64,000 nucleotides of DNA from Myrica gale (lineage: Eukaryota > Streptophyta > Magnoliopsida > Fagales > Myricaceae), in the NCBI GenBank assembly GCA_963930655.1, contig OZ005617.1, positions 2,172,501 to 2,236,500 of the forward strand. Reading direction: 5' to 3'. The position numbers and the translations under genes were made by a program. Below, piece by piece: positions 11,301 through 23,310 of the stretch; the stretch's first letter is position 1; every line of letters begins with the position of its first letter. The notes below the pieces were generated by a model. The model was not told where the DNA came from. It did no database searches and saw only the letters and a program-made list of their open reading frames with translations.

Positions 11301-14300
11301 CCGTGGGTCTGGGTTCTGTGAGTCCGGCCCATCGACCAAGTTGGGTGTCGGGTGCCGAGATGTTCCCTTGCAGGCGGAGCGTAGCGCCATCTCCGTTCCC
11401 TTGGAAAATTTCTCGGGTGCTAACCGGATCTCTACGACGGTGGAAGCCTTGCCTCCAGCGACCCTGTCGGTGGTGACAGGGATGGGTTCCGGCGACTCGT
11501 TGGCGCCGGAACAGTCACAAGCATTTGGAGCTGATTTTACCCGTTTCTCTCTTGGCATGACGGAGACGACGGGGGGCTCCTTTTCGGAGCCAGATCTGGC
11601 CGATCTTCAGGCTGGGATGTTCTAGTGTGGGGTCCCAACAGAGGAGTTCCAAGCTTCGGGGAGTTGTGTTGCCGAGAAGGGGCAGGCAGTGTTGGATCCT
11701 TCTGCTGGGGTTATTTTCGGTGGTTTGGAGGAGGGGGAATGTTCTCGGGCAGTGTTGGATCCTCTGGCTTGTGTTGATAGTTCACACTCTTTAGAGTTGG
11801 AGGTTGGAGTTCCCAAGGTGGGAGTGCTTGAAGCAGCGGGCACAGTAGGAGGGGAGTTGTCTTTGGTGGAGGTGGTAGAACTAGCTCTCGAATCTCAACC
11901 CTTGACGGTCAGCTTCCCTGGTAAAGCTGGGGGGGGGGGAATCTCCGGCGTGGGTCTTGGACATGGTTTCCTCTGTGGGTCAGATGGTTGGGGTGTCGTG
12001 TGGTGGTCAAGAGGAAAAACTGAGGGATCTCTTTGCAGCGTTGGAACATAATCGGGTGCCGCTTATTTTGCAAAAGTCCAGAAAGTCAGGGGGGAGGACG
12101 CTCAGGGAGTTGAAGGGGTTGAAGTCTTCGGTTAATTATGAAGGGTCCTCTACGCTCGCTAAGAAGACTATAAGCTATGGGCTGGACTGCTAGGGGACTC
12201 ATTTGTGGCGTCATGTTGGCTTTGAGGGCGGGTGGGAGTTCTTGGGAGACTCTAGTTGGCTAGTGGGTTGAGGGTGTTTTTGTTTCTCGGGAGAGTCTTG
12301 TTGGCTTCTCTAGTTTGCTTCTCGGGAGAGTCTTCAGTATTTTCTCTTGTACTGTTGACTCCGTTGTCGCGTGTACTTTGTTTTTTCTTCTTTTTAATAA
12401 GATTGGCTTAATTAAAAAAAATCAATAATGAATACTGAGCTCAATCACTTTGTAGAATATGAAATTTGTGTTTTGCACTCAATTACTCTACTCTATTCCT
12501 TCAGTTTGGAGATATTTACATTTTTTGTGTCATCCTTATTGGATTTTTTATGAGGGAAACCAACCTGTTAGCGGTGATACATATTAAGATTCTTTCATTT
12601 ATTTTCCAAATTAGGGGATACATCCATCAATTAGAGGAGAAGTATGGGAGTTTCTACTTGGTTGTTATGATCCTACGAGTACATTTGATGAACGAGACCA
12701 GATACGACAACATCGAAGGTAGTATGTTGTTCCTTTATCACGAAATACAAAATTCAAGGTATGTCAAGAATTGTGGGGTGAGCACCTAGGGAAAGAATGG
12801 GAAAGAGTTCAGAAGAGATTGGGTTTTGTTGCTACTTGAGGAGTTCGGATGACTGATCATGCTTGATTCTTTTCTTGCTCCAGTTAATTATCCTCACATG
12901 TTATGTGCTATATAGCCAATATATTTTCCTGTCCTTTAGGTTTAGGAGGATAATAGCCACTTTATGTCTGAAATAACCTATATTCTCCCTGAAAAATCGA
13001 ATTAAAGTGACAACGTTGCAGTGAGTTTATTATTAACGTCCCAGTGAAAAAATAATTAACATGCAATGTTACCACTACAGCATTGGGAGCCCTTGTTCTA
13101 ACATGTTGAGATCTGTTATTTTCAGATTGACTATAATTTTACTGTTGCAGATATTAGATTTGGTGCATTATCTGATATTTGGAGACTATAAAAAGTAAAG
13201 TATATATCTCTTGTCTACTCCTTCAGGATGCAATATGCTCGGTGGAAGGAAGAGTGCCACCAAATGTTTCCTGTTGTTGGAAGTGGTAGATTTATAACAG
13301 CACCTGTTATCAATGAGGATGGTCAGCCCATCCAAGAGCCATTAGTACTTCTAGAATCAAATCCAGACAAGGGACAAGCTTTACCTTCTCAAGACAATGG
13401 AGGGGCTGACATTAAAGCCACAAGCACAGCGAGTGGTTTGGAAACAACGAATGATAAGAAAGTAATTCAGTGGATGCTTACTCTCCATCAAATAGGTTGG
13501 TGGCATCTTTTATTTAGAAAGCTTACTTTTTTTTCTGTGGGTAAGACTCGCACTTTATTATGATACCTTGCGCTTGGTGATGAGCACATATTAGATGCAT
13601 GCATCTGGGCTTACACACATGTTTAACACGCATTAGATACCTTATCACAATGTTTCACAAAATACCTTCTATGTAAAATTGATTCAGCATAAGTCCCTGA
13701 GCCTGGAATCTTGTATGTTCATCTCTCCCTCTGTCTGTCTCTCTTGCTTATTTTTAGAAAAAATTTAATTGTCAATTTATTTCAATGAAATTTCTGTAAA
13801 TACATCTTTGTATTTTGATCCTGGGTTCTTTGAGTTGTTTCAATTACTTCTGTTATAATCACTTTTTGTTACTTCCTTTCTCCCATAATGAGTTTTGTCT
13901 TTTGCCAATTTGGCTTGTCGTGTAATGTATGTCCCTTGAGAACGAAAGCTACGTATTGTCAAAGTGGTACTCAATACAAGACGGATGGAGTAGTGGTTAT
14001 GTATTACATATTATGGTTCAATCTTTTTGTATGGACTTGGTAATTTGGTTTAATCAACAATCTTTTGGCTTGATTTTCTGTGGTTGGTGCTGTAACTTGG
14101 CAAAGAAATTAAAATGCTATCCAAGATATCTCATAAATCACCTAGTTTGAGGCACTCTGTTCTGTTTGAAACCGGTAGTTTTCACTTGTTTGAGGTTGAA
14201 GTATTGGTCTATTGTCTGGGGTGAATTGTCAATTCCACTTTATTTTTGTTAGTCATAATTGCACAGTTGTACTTAAAATTTATTTAGTAGATGACCTTTT

Positions 14301-17300
14301 TCTTGTTGGCTTAATATGAACTTCAGGTCTTGATGTGGTTCGGACTGACCGGACCTTGGTGTTTTACGAGAAGCAGGAAAACTTATCAAAACTTTGGGAT
14401 ATTCTTGCTGTTTATGCCTGGATAGATACTGATGTCGGCTATTGTCAAGGTGGGTGATTCAAACAGACGTTTGAAGGCTTATTAAGGGCTTGCTAAAATG
14501 AAAACTGTCATTGGTAGGTTGGATATCTGCTCAATCGATTGTATATCCAGATCTCCATTTTCACTGGCTTTTTTTTTTAATAAGTAAGGAAAACTTTATT
14601 AAAAACGAAGAAAGGTGACAGTACACAAGAGCTATACTGAACCACCTAAGCCATACAAGCGAAAAAGCTAATGAAATCAGAAAAATCCGAGAAAGGATAG
14701 CCTAGAACAACATCAGCCCACAAAAACAGAGAAATCATCAGCTTGCCCTTCACTGGCTTTGCTGCTCAGTTGTTAACTTATCAATAATGACTTGTAGTCT
14801 GTAGATTAATTTGTTATGGTTTGGGTAGGATGAGCTTTGCAACAGAAAAGAGAGAAAAGATCAGATGGGGATATATCACATTCTTAAGTTCCAAGTTAAG
14901 CACCCAACTTGAGGGTAACAGATAGGGACACACATCAGGCGTCCTCTATTCAGTTTAGAGTGTATCAATATCTATAATATTAACTTTGTGAGCTTTCACC
15001 CTATTTTTGTGTTCATTAATGTCCAATTTTGGCCTCCTATAAGAGAGGCAGCCTTCTCCATCCCTCAAACATATCTTGTTATGGTTTATGGCAAAGCTAG
15101 CTTGTTGGTCTTATTTTTTACAGTGTTCTCATAAATGTTGTTTGCTTGTTTTAACATTAATTAAAAAATGAAGTGGCAAACAATTATAACGTAGATTATT
15201 TGATATATGATGTATGGGTCTAGCATTCTTATACCAATATTTGTTCCATTGAGATTTTTCTCACTAACCTTATTTCCTTGCATAGCAAGAGTTGACAATT
15301 ATCGTTTCTTATGTACCCTATGACAAAAAGTTGTCAGTTCCTCACCTAAACATTACTACAATGCTGAGCAGGAATGAGTGATCTCTGCTCCCCCATGATA
15401 ATCCTTCTTGAAGATGAAGCAGATGCATTTTGGTGCTTTGAACGGTTGATGCGCAGATTGGTACTTATTTTGTCCCATAGACTATTTTGTAGGTCATGAT
15501 ATCACTTTAATTAGTATACTTGGTTACCGTTAATAAGTACCTTATTATGAGTTATCTCCTGCTGGTTTTTGGTGACATACAACATTTTATTATCTTCTTA
15601 GGATAATATCAAATTTATACTGCTTGGATGGATCTTGTAATTGCTTTTCTGTACGGGGCTTTAAAGAGGATGTTTGTACAAGGATAGGATGCGTTTATAA
15701 TAGATGCTTCCTTTGATATCTTGAAATGTTTTATCTTTGCTCCATTATTTCGTTGGAGTGTATCCTAGTGATTACCTCTTGAACTTGACATTGCATGTAT
15801 TCTAGAGAGTTTTTTTTCAGTGCCTATATATGGTGGGCAACTCCAACTTTACTCTCTCATTTTGAATTTACTGTAGTATAGCATCATGCTACTACCATAG
15901 CTTACAATGATGTTAAAAATCAGAGAACTAAAAGTTTGCCAAGTATATTATATATTCTTTTTTGGCTGCTTCTATCTCATGCATCCTAACCAAGGATTCG
16001 CATTAGTTTATCTCTCTTCAAAAACTATGAGAGGAAAGGATTTGATCCATCCAATCCAGTAGGACTAAAACTTTTTATAGAAGGAAAACATTGTATGTTA
16101 AACCATCTGATGTCAAAGAATGAACAAATATGTAAATTGAAGATAATGAGCTATATTTCTAGGATTAATTCCATTTCCTTATGGTGTGTGTTCTGATTTG
16201 AAACTCTTTAGCGAGGAAATTTCAGATGCACCGATAGCTCAGTTGGGGTGGAGGCACAACTTAGCAATTTGGCTGCAATAACTCAAGTTATTGATCCAAA
16301 ACTTCATCAGCACTTAGGTACTTCCTTAACAATGTGTGTTCTCATTCATAGTTAGCTTACAATACTTCTCCAATTGAAAACATTTAGCACATAAATTTCT
16401 CATAGTAAAGTTAGAAAAGCTTTTTCCCTGTCAACATCACCGAAGATGTAGCAGTTATGTATTTGTAACTCACACTTGTTATTGGTAAAAGATGTAGGTA
16501 ATAACAGACTGGTGAAAGCATTCTTGACCGTTGAGCTATGGGGTCTGCTACCAAACATAAGTCTGAAAATCACTATTCAAGAGCAGTTGCAAAAATATCA
16601 TGAGATTTTTCCACTAATAAAAAATACTGTCGAATCGAGAGGGCAGTCTTCTGGGTCTATTCTAGACAACCTAGCTAAAAATCACTGCCTATAAAATCTA
16701 ATATTTACAAATTAGAAAAGGACTAGAAAGCCCTCCAGTTACAGCAAACTACTGGTACCGTGTTCAAGAAAAGAGAATCATTCTTGCCATTAACTTTTCT
16801 AAAGCAACCAATCTACAATTTTTCCTTTCTCTCCGTAGTGTCCATACATGGCAAAGAGGACAAGCATTCCAAATTAGGCTATTTTCATGAAGGTCAAAGA
16901 GACCTTGCCAACTAAAGAGCACATCTTCCACCTTCTTTGGCACAACCCATCAAACCCAAAATGCAATGAAAAGGAAGGACCATGGTTCTCACTTGAAAGC
17001 CAGACCTAGAGAAGGTCACACGAATATTGAAATTGGGAAGTCTATTTAGAGAACAAAGAGAGGAGCATTAGGAAACTCTCAATGGCTTTTTTCTTTTGTC
17101 GAGTTAGTAATGGGGGCATCTCAAATGTTTCCAATTACAAGGCTGACCTGTATGGCTGGTGGTAAAGATTGCATAAGAATCAATTTTAGTTCTCTTAGAT
17201 GGAAAGAAATAAGCATATCTGTAACAGCATCACCAATATGCTCCTCCTAGTACCCGAAAAAATTCAAAACGTTGAAGTCATTCATTTTGAAGATATCTCT

Positions 17301-20300
17301 TACTACCATATAATACGGATCAAGGATGAGGGAGAAAGAAAATATGTACCTTAGCATCTTTTTTGAATTAATAGTCTGCACCGACAGGGCAACTCAAACA
17401 TCAGTATGCTTTTAAATCAATTATGAAGATTTTCCTTGTTCTATTGGTGTACATTCAGTCCTCAGCTACAAGGGCCATTTAGCGAAGCATGATTCACTAT
17501 CAACAATGGTTAGTGTAGAATGTGTCGCCTAGAAAATAATCGAACTAGTTGTTACTGTACCTTTTTATCAACAGTTGAAATTATTTTGTCTTGTGATAAA
17601 TCATTATATATTTCTATTTTCTTGCACATCCCTTGATTTAATTCTCAAGAAAAGTAACACCAAAACCTGTTTTTTTATCTTGGAGCACAGAGACACTAGG
17701 TGGTGGTAATTATCTATTTGCTTTTCGGATGCTCATGGTTCTGTTCCGTAGAGAATTCTCTTTTTGCGACTCATTGTATCTTTGGGAGGTAGGATTCAAC
17801 TTCCATTCTATCTTTCTCATTTTTTCTTTATGGAATTTATTGAGGATACAAAGGGGTTCTCCCCTTCCTCATGTTCTTTGTTGTTCTGCGATTCTAATTT
17901 ATAAATAATTGTTTGTTGATAATTTTGGTCTTGTCAAATCAAATGTTGAGAAAATTAACATGATGTTGCCCTATCCTTTTCCTAGGAAAAGGTAGTTGCT
18001 ATGGAAATATTGCACACGTATTTCAGCAAAGACTTACCCTTCACCTAAACCTAGGGTATAACTAAAACTTCCAAATGTTTTAAGTGCAGTGAGTTGGCGT
18101 GATCTGTAGGTTAAAAAAAATGCATTAACTTATAAAGTACCACAAGATGATTGGTAGATATGACGTTTACCATCTCTGTATAATTCATGGAATGCGATTT
18201 AGGCTTACATATTTGACGATTTAGTAAAGAAGAAACCGGGAACATGTACAGAGGCTGAAGCCACTGGTATTGATCTCTTTATGTTTTTCTTTAAAAGAAG
18301 AATGATAGAAAGGTGTCTTTTGACTTTGTTTATCCGTTCAAGAAGGATTCCTTCTCACTTCGGTTCTGAGCATGGATATCCATAGTTTGTGCAGCTAATT
18401 TATGAGATTGCTATCATCAGCACTAACATGGTGGTGGTAGATTAGGATTGTTTTTTTCTCAACCTGGGACCTCTTACATAAGTTCCAAGAATGAAAACTG
18501 ACACTAAATTAAGATTGCTCATTTCAAAGGCTCTAAGAAATTCCTCATCAGTCATTTTCTGTTCACTTGGTCCTCCAAGTTGGGAAGCCAACTAACTGAT
18601 GCAGACGGGATTGATTAAGGAAATCTTGTACCTTAAGGGTGTTTCATACTGCATTAACCCATTGGCCTTGAGCATGCATATGAAGATGCTTTATTGTGCT
18701 TTTGTTCTTCCATGTTTTTTTTTGCTATTTTGCTCATTTTCCTGCCTGTGTCCATGCATGCGTCTATATAGTTGTTGCGCATTAAGATTACTATTATATT
18801 CTTAGAGTCTGTACTTCTTGGTATGATTGCACGTTGGACTTGTCTCTAATGCTTTTAATAGGTATTTTCTTGTTGTTTGAGCTTTTAACAGATGATGTGG
18901 GCCCTGGAATACGACCCTGACTTGTTCTCTACGTATGAAGAGCCCGATTCAGCTAGTGAAAAATCTGAGGGATCTAAAGGAAAAGCAAAGTCAACACGTC
19001 ACTGTGGAAAGTACGAAAGGGAAAATATGAAAAACGGAGCAAAAAATCCAGAAGGCCCCCTCCCCATCTCTGTTTTCCTTGTTGCTAGTGTCTTAAAAGA
19101 TAAGAGCTCAAAGCTCCTGCAAGAGGCTCGGGGCCTTGATGATGTTGTCAAGGTTAGCTTGATGAGTTGATTACTTGCAATGCTTTGAAATGCTCCATTA
19201 TTCTGATGATTTTAGATGGATACTCTACTAAATAAGTGGAGAACACAAGTGAGGAGATAGTAAAATGCGAGTGTTAATTATGGTGGTAAGGAATGGACAG
19301 GATTGGCATTAGTCATAGATTCAATTTTTTTTTTCTTGGCGTCATAGATTCAATGTTGCTTAAATGACTCCCCTTCCTTCCTTCTTGTGGTCCCCTCTCC
19401 CCAGCACCAAAAAGACAAGCATTTCGTAGGATTAGAGATGTGCAGCAGTAAAATTCACCTACTGACCTTGACTAATATTCCTTTCTTCAAAAAGAGGAGC
19501 AGAAAGGATTTCCGCTTTCTCTTGCATTCTTTAAAGTACCGGTTGCTATGTTCTTATTGTCTTAATTTAAGTCATGAAGAAACAGTAGTCGGCTACTGAT
19601 GAAGCATATTTCATACATTATATGTTGCTTTATCACTTTGCCTGTCTCATTCTCAATCATTTTCTCATCCTCTTCTTTTGTTTATAATTTTTCCAGATAT
19701 TGAACGATATAACCGGAAACCTAGATGCCAAAAAAGCTTGCTCTGGGGCAATGAAACTCCAAAAGAAATATTTAAAAAAGGTAAGTTTCTTTTCTTGGAA
19801 TTTTTACATAATCTTGATTTTGAATTCGAAGCCTTTCCTGAAATAAGAAGAAACTGCGGAACATCACAATTTGGCCAAGAGTTCACTGCAGTGCTGTCTT
19901 AGTGTATATAACATTGGGTAGTTTTATTCATGTTGGTTATCACTAAACTTGTCCCAAATTTTGAGTTCGATTGTCAACTGACCTTTTTTCTTTGGTGGGT
20001 ATTTTTTCAATTGACACGCTAATCATCACCCTTTCCTAAATGTCCAAGAGACTATGGAATGAATCATAAATTCTTAAAATTTATGTTGGAATGAAGCCAC
20101 TTTTCTGAATTGATTAGAGAAACCAGGTGTGGAAGAGTATGCTTGCACTACGGTTTTTGCTTAGTACACTTTTTTCTGCCATCTGCTACTGTTAATGAAT
20201 CTAGGGTTTGTAAAATCATCAATGCACGAGCTCTTTATGTGTTTGTGTTGCTTCATTAAAAGTGAACTGCTACTTTTTATCCTTTTGGAACTCATTGCTC

Positions 20301-20332
20301 ATTCGTCAATCCTGCAGGCCAAGAAGACATAG
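8317..20332 (+). CDS. TBC-domain Rab GTPase-activating protein (Gyp7-like)
   Basis: Eleven exons join in frame to 444 residues: 8317-8406, 9215-9310, 12615-12718, 13227-13495, 14327-14449, 15372-15460, 16212-16317, 17691-17788, 18892-19152, 19697-19780 and 20318-20332. The start is the first ATG of an N-terminus (GAPADSFYQVRP) that I recognise from plant TBC proteins. The domain shows RGEVWEFLLG, then the arginine-finger motif IGLDVVR (IxxDxxR; the intron after exon 4 splits it) and the glutamine finger YCQ. The enzyme should therefore be able to stimulate GTP hydrolysis by a Rab protein at endomembranes. The C-terminus is lysine-rich and ends AKKT. Introns are long: intron 2 is 3.3 kb and holds a retroposon, and intron 5 holds a second one. 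The substrate Rab is unknown. Confidence 0.93.
10311..12430 (+). mobile_element. 2.1-kb LINE-like retroposon in intron 2 of the TBC gene
   Basis: AATCAATAATG occurs at 10311-10321 and again at 12420-12430 after an A-rich tail, marking an insertion of about 2.1 kb in the sense direction of the host gene. It contains a 349-codon ORF (10576-11625). A shorter ORF in another frame (10448-10750) overlaps its start, which suggests a frameshift in one longer ancestral frame. Further broken frames follow to about 12190. No reverse transcriptase, endonuclease or zinc knuckle is visible. The protein looks like the ORF1-type proteins of decayed plant LINEs, but I cannot name a domain. It carries an internal 63-bp duplication (see separate entry). 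Confidence 0.75.
11152..11346 (+). repeat. 63-bp in-frame duplication inside the retroposon ORF
   Basis: Positions 11152-11214 and 11284-11346 are near-identical (one visible base difference). They encode the same 21 residues, starting GSLELGRGSGFCESG. The period is 132 bp, a multiple of three, so the frame is kept. Confidence 0.9.
14560..14760 (-). mobile_element. 5'-truncated LINE tail in intron 5 of the TBC gene
   Basis: TTCACTGGCTTT at 14560-14571 is repeated at 14749-14760. The insert of about 177 bp starts with a poly-T run followed by AATAAGTAAGG. Read on the minus strand this is a 3' end with a poly(A) tail. It is a short, 5'-truncated retroposon opposite in direction to the host gene. 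Confidence 0.85.
16318..17690. other. Long intron 7 of the TBC gene
   Basis: This 1.4-kb intron holds no recognisable exon. Part of 16490-17250 has the texture of decayed repeat sequence, but I could not identify a family or boundaries. Confidence 0.4.
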
Positions 20333-20664
20333 CTGTAGCGGAAGCACATCACTTTTTTGGCCAATCAAGAAATAATAGGATGTTCCTTACATCCTGGTGA
20401 TTGATTGGACGAGAGATAATAACTGATTATCAAAGATCATATTCCATTACTTGTATATCTCATAGGAATCTACTTTGTAAGCACCTGTTGTTTGTAACAA
20501 TTACCGGAAGTACAAAAGAAATCTCATACACGATTCAAGTCCATATCAATGAAATCGATTTAAAATTTTCACACCCCTATCAAATTTTCAGAAATTTTCG
20601 ACTGCCAGACATCACTTAAAATTCCTCCATTTCTGTTTTTCACCTTTGGAGGTATACTATTAGG

Positions 20665-21010
20665 GTAGCATATTGGAAATTCATATCCTAGAAAATCGGT
20701 TTGCTAGGTGGAGGTATCTCTAAGTTTACCTACCCACATCCTTTTAAGACCAAAGCCCATGCTAGTCAAGCACCATGTGGCTTCTATTCATCGGTTGGGA
20801 CCGCGCTGGTACCATTGGATCCATGGTCGGTCACGTCGTACGCGTGGCGGCAGGGTAGCATAGGAGCTCACAACCGGCTCTGATATCATTTGTATAACGA
20901 ACCCACATAAGGCTTGAAGATTCATACCTTGAAAAACTGGCTTGTTAGGTAGAGGTGTTTCTAAGTTTATATGAAGTCATCTAAGATGTTTTCTAACTGA
21001 GGTTGGATTG
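20665..21010 (-). mobile_element. Second TRIM-like element, minus orientation
   Basis: Two diverged direct repeats occur near 20670-20740 and 20910-20985. They share ATTCATA-CCT, AAAA, TTG-TAGGT-GAGGT and TCTAAGTTTA. On the minus strand the sequence just inside the right-hand repeat reads TGATATCAGAGCCGG. This resembles the TGGTATCAGAGC initiator-Met tRNA primer site of plant copia-type elements. The interior is short and GC-rich with no coding capacity. Exact ends are uncertain. Confidence 0.55.
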
Positions 21011-21381
21011 TTACATTCACAGTATCTCTAGTCGTAACAAGATTGAACCAATGTAATTTTGGCCATTTGTCTTATTAGAATGTCAAGCTGATTTATTGGG
21101 AAAAAGAAAACCTTTAAATCGAGAAGTCAAATTATATAGTTTTATCAGAGAACTACATTCCTCTAAAGCATTTGAGAACTAAATGATTGAATCACAAAGG
21201 AATTTGTTGTGGACCCATTATTAGGCTATGACATCAGTTAGAGTTGTGGAAATTGCTCTTTCCAAGCAGTGCTCCCATGTGATTTTTGAATTTGAGGCCA
21301 TATATCCTAATCTCTTAACCTCCTTGTGGAAAGATTGAAGATTTGGTCATATTTATTCGGGCAGCTTTTAAGGGTCAATCA

Positions 21382-22376
21382 GCTTGGGCTGGCTATCGAC
21401 AACTTTTATTGCAATTTCAAGTAGGTATAGCATAGAAAAGGCAGAATATGTTCTAGAGAGAGAGACTCTGCCTTCTCTCTAGAACACCTTTAGGGTTTCC
21501 TCCCCACCCTCTCTCCCTTTAGCTTCTCCGGCGACGGGAGAGCTCCTGCTCCTCCCACTCCCTTTCCTGTCTCGGCATAGCTTCTATGTCTTGGATCTGT
21601 CCCCTTTTTTCTCCCCTTCGGTTGGTCTTGTTTGGTTAGTTTTTGCTCGAAGAAGTGAAAGTTAGATCCCGACGTTTTTGTTGACTCTTGGAGGTCACGC
21701 CCTAGCTCATCAGACTCAGTTCCTCCTATCGGTCCTTTCTGCACCAGCCCATCGCTGACCTGCCGCACGCACCTCCACGCTCCCCACGTGCCGATCAAAT
21801 TTTCTGCTTGCTGGGCTGTTTTCAGCGGCTTTCGAAGGCAACACTTCCCTGGACATTGTCAAAAGCTCCGGCCACTCAGATCTGGCCTGATCAAGTGTTG
21901 CTTCGGCCGCGCGTGACCTTCACGCGCCTCCCTGTGTCGTGCGTGAATCTCACCCGCCGCCGAGTCTCCGCCGTGGTTTTCCGGCCACCCTGTTGTGGCT
22001 CGCTGTTTCTTTTCCTGTTGTGGATGTTTGGTTTTTTACTGCCCCGAGGGGGCTCTCCTGGCCATTTAGTGGCCTTGGCGCCCTTTTTGTGGGCTTTGTT
22101 GAGTTTCGCTAGGTTGCCTCTGTTATTAGCTCTAATGCTAGCTCCTCTTTGGTTCCAGTAGTGCCGTCTACTGTTTCCCGCCAACCACTCTCTCTGCCCG
22201 GCATGAAGCATTTATGGTTTATCGGTCTTTTTGGATCCCGCTAGCCCTTTTTGCAATCTAATTGCACTTGGATATTTTGTTCTTGATCTTTATTGTATCT
22301 TGTACTCTGGATTCCATGCAATGATAACCTCACGGTTTTATTTATATAAAAAAAAAAAAGAAGGCTTGGGCTGGCA
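21382..22376 (+). mobile_element. Nested poly(A) retroposon, ~0.97 kb
   Basis: GCTTGGGCTGGC occurs at 21382-21393 and again just after a poly(A) run at about 22365-22376. The insert lies inside the older LINE RNase H fragment, so it is the younger of the two. It is GC-rich in the middle and has only unconserved short ORFs. It shares a motif with the 4009-4899 insert, which suggests one non-autonomous family. A 12-bp perfect stem is present near its 5' end. Confidence 0.8.
21450..21485. repeat. Perfect 12-bp inverted repeat (hairpin)
   Basis: GTTCTAGAGAGA at 21450-21461 and TCTCTCTAGAAC at 21474-21485 are exact reverse complements around a 12-base loop, near the 5' end of the nested retroposon. 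Confidence 0.85.
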
Positions 22377-22523
22377 TATCCATTGGGTGCCTACAAGACT
22401 GCAAGCACATCTGCTTGCACAATGGGCTGCGCGTTGTCCGGTTTTATTGAGCTTTCTTCTGTTCCGCTTTTCATTGTTCTTTATGATTGGAAGTCTGCAT
22501 TACGTTAGTTTATCATCAATGAT

Positions 22524-22990
22524 TCAATATGATGAGGTTTTTCTGAGAAAAAAAAATTGGTCGTGGTCCAACGAAATGGAAGTACACGATCGAATAGAAC
22601 CAGAAAGAAACGTCAATTTTGCCTTCAACATTCTCACGCGCTGTGCCCACTGTGCAATGAGGTGAGCCATCACATTCTGTTTACGCAAAATCCACCTTTT
22701 GCTCCAATCAGAAGGCTCATCTATGAGAGCTCTGATTGTGCTAACACCTTTCAGCAAAGGAACCACCCGGTTCTAACTCTCGCTTTACCATTCATTTGAT
22801 GGCCTCCAATGAGTCTCCTTCAAAGAAAACTTTGTCCCCATGTAGATCCATCGCTAGATTACAGGCTAATAAAACTGCTTTCTACTCTCCAATAAGCGGA
22901 ACAGCATTTGAAAGATAGAGATCGTATTGTTGCTGGATACATTACAGACCTTCTAGAGTGGACTGGATCCTCCAGCAACAATGTAAGCTG
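22524..22990 (-). pseudogene. Second LINE RNase H remnant, opposite strand
   Basis: Minus-strand reading gives LAMDLHGDKVFFEGDSLEAI near 22800-22870 and, further on, WILRKQNVMAHLIAQWAQ near 22640-22710. These are again the IFEgDS and WvpR--N-mAH-lAqWA parts of a LINE RNase H domain. Stops interrupt the frame. It is a different, inverted fragment from the one at 21238-22470. Confidence 0.7.
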
Positions 22991-23310
22991 AACGTACTTG
23001 CATTTGAAAAGATAGAGATCACAACAAATCAACTTGTAGGAAGACTAAACGTTCTGAAAATTTCAAAAAAACTCCATCATAAATCATATTAGGAAACAAA
23101 AATGCTCTGAATCAAATCAATGTTCAATAGACATTAACTTTCAGACACCATGGGAATCCCCAGTTATAAAATAACTAGAAAGTTACAATTTCATTCAGAT
23201 TTCCAAATGATATTGATGCCAAAATTGTTCAACTAAATCTGCGCAGCGGAATTTCTCACCGGTTAACTCCCAACTAGGTGGGAAGAGTTCATGCAAAAAT
23301 CGTCAGATGA

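Larger units (their letters stand above)
21238..22470 (+). pseudogene. LINE RNase H remnant, split by a nested retroposon
   Basis: Plus-strand reading gives EIALSKQCSHVIFEFEAIYP before the insert and WHIHWVPTRLQAHLLAQWA after it (to about 22470). Both are characteristic stretches of the RNase H domain at the C-terminus of plant non-LTR elements (IFEsDa and WVPR-N--AH-LA-WA). Stops and frame changes show it is dead. The two halves are separated by the retroposon at 21395-22361. Confidence 0.7.
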
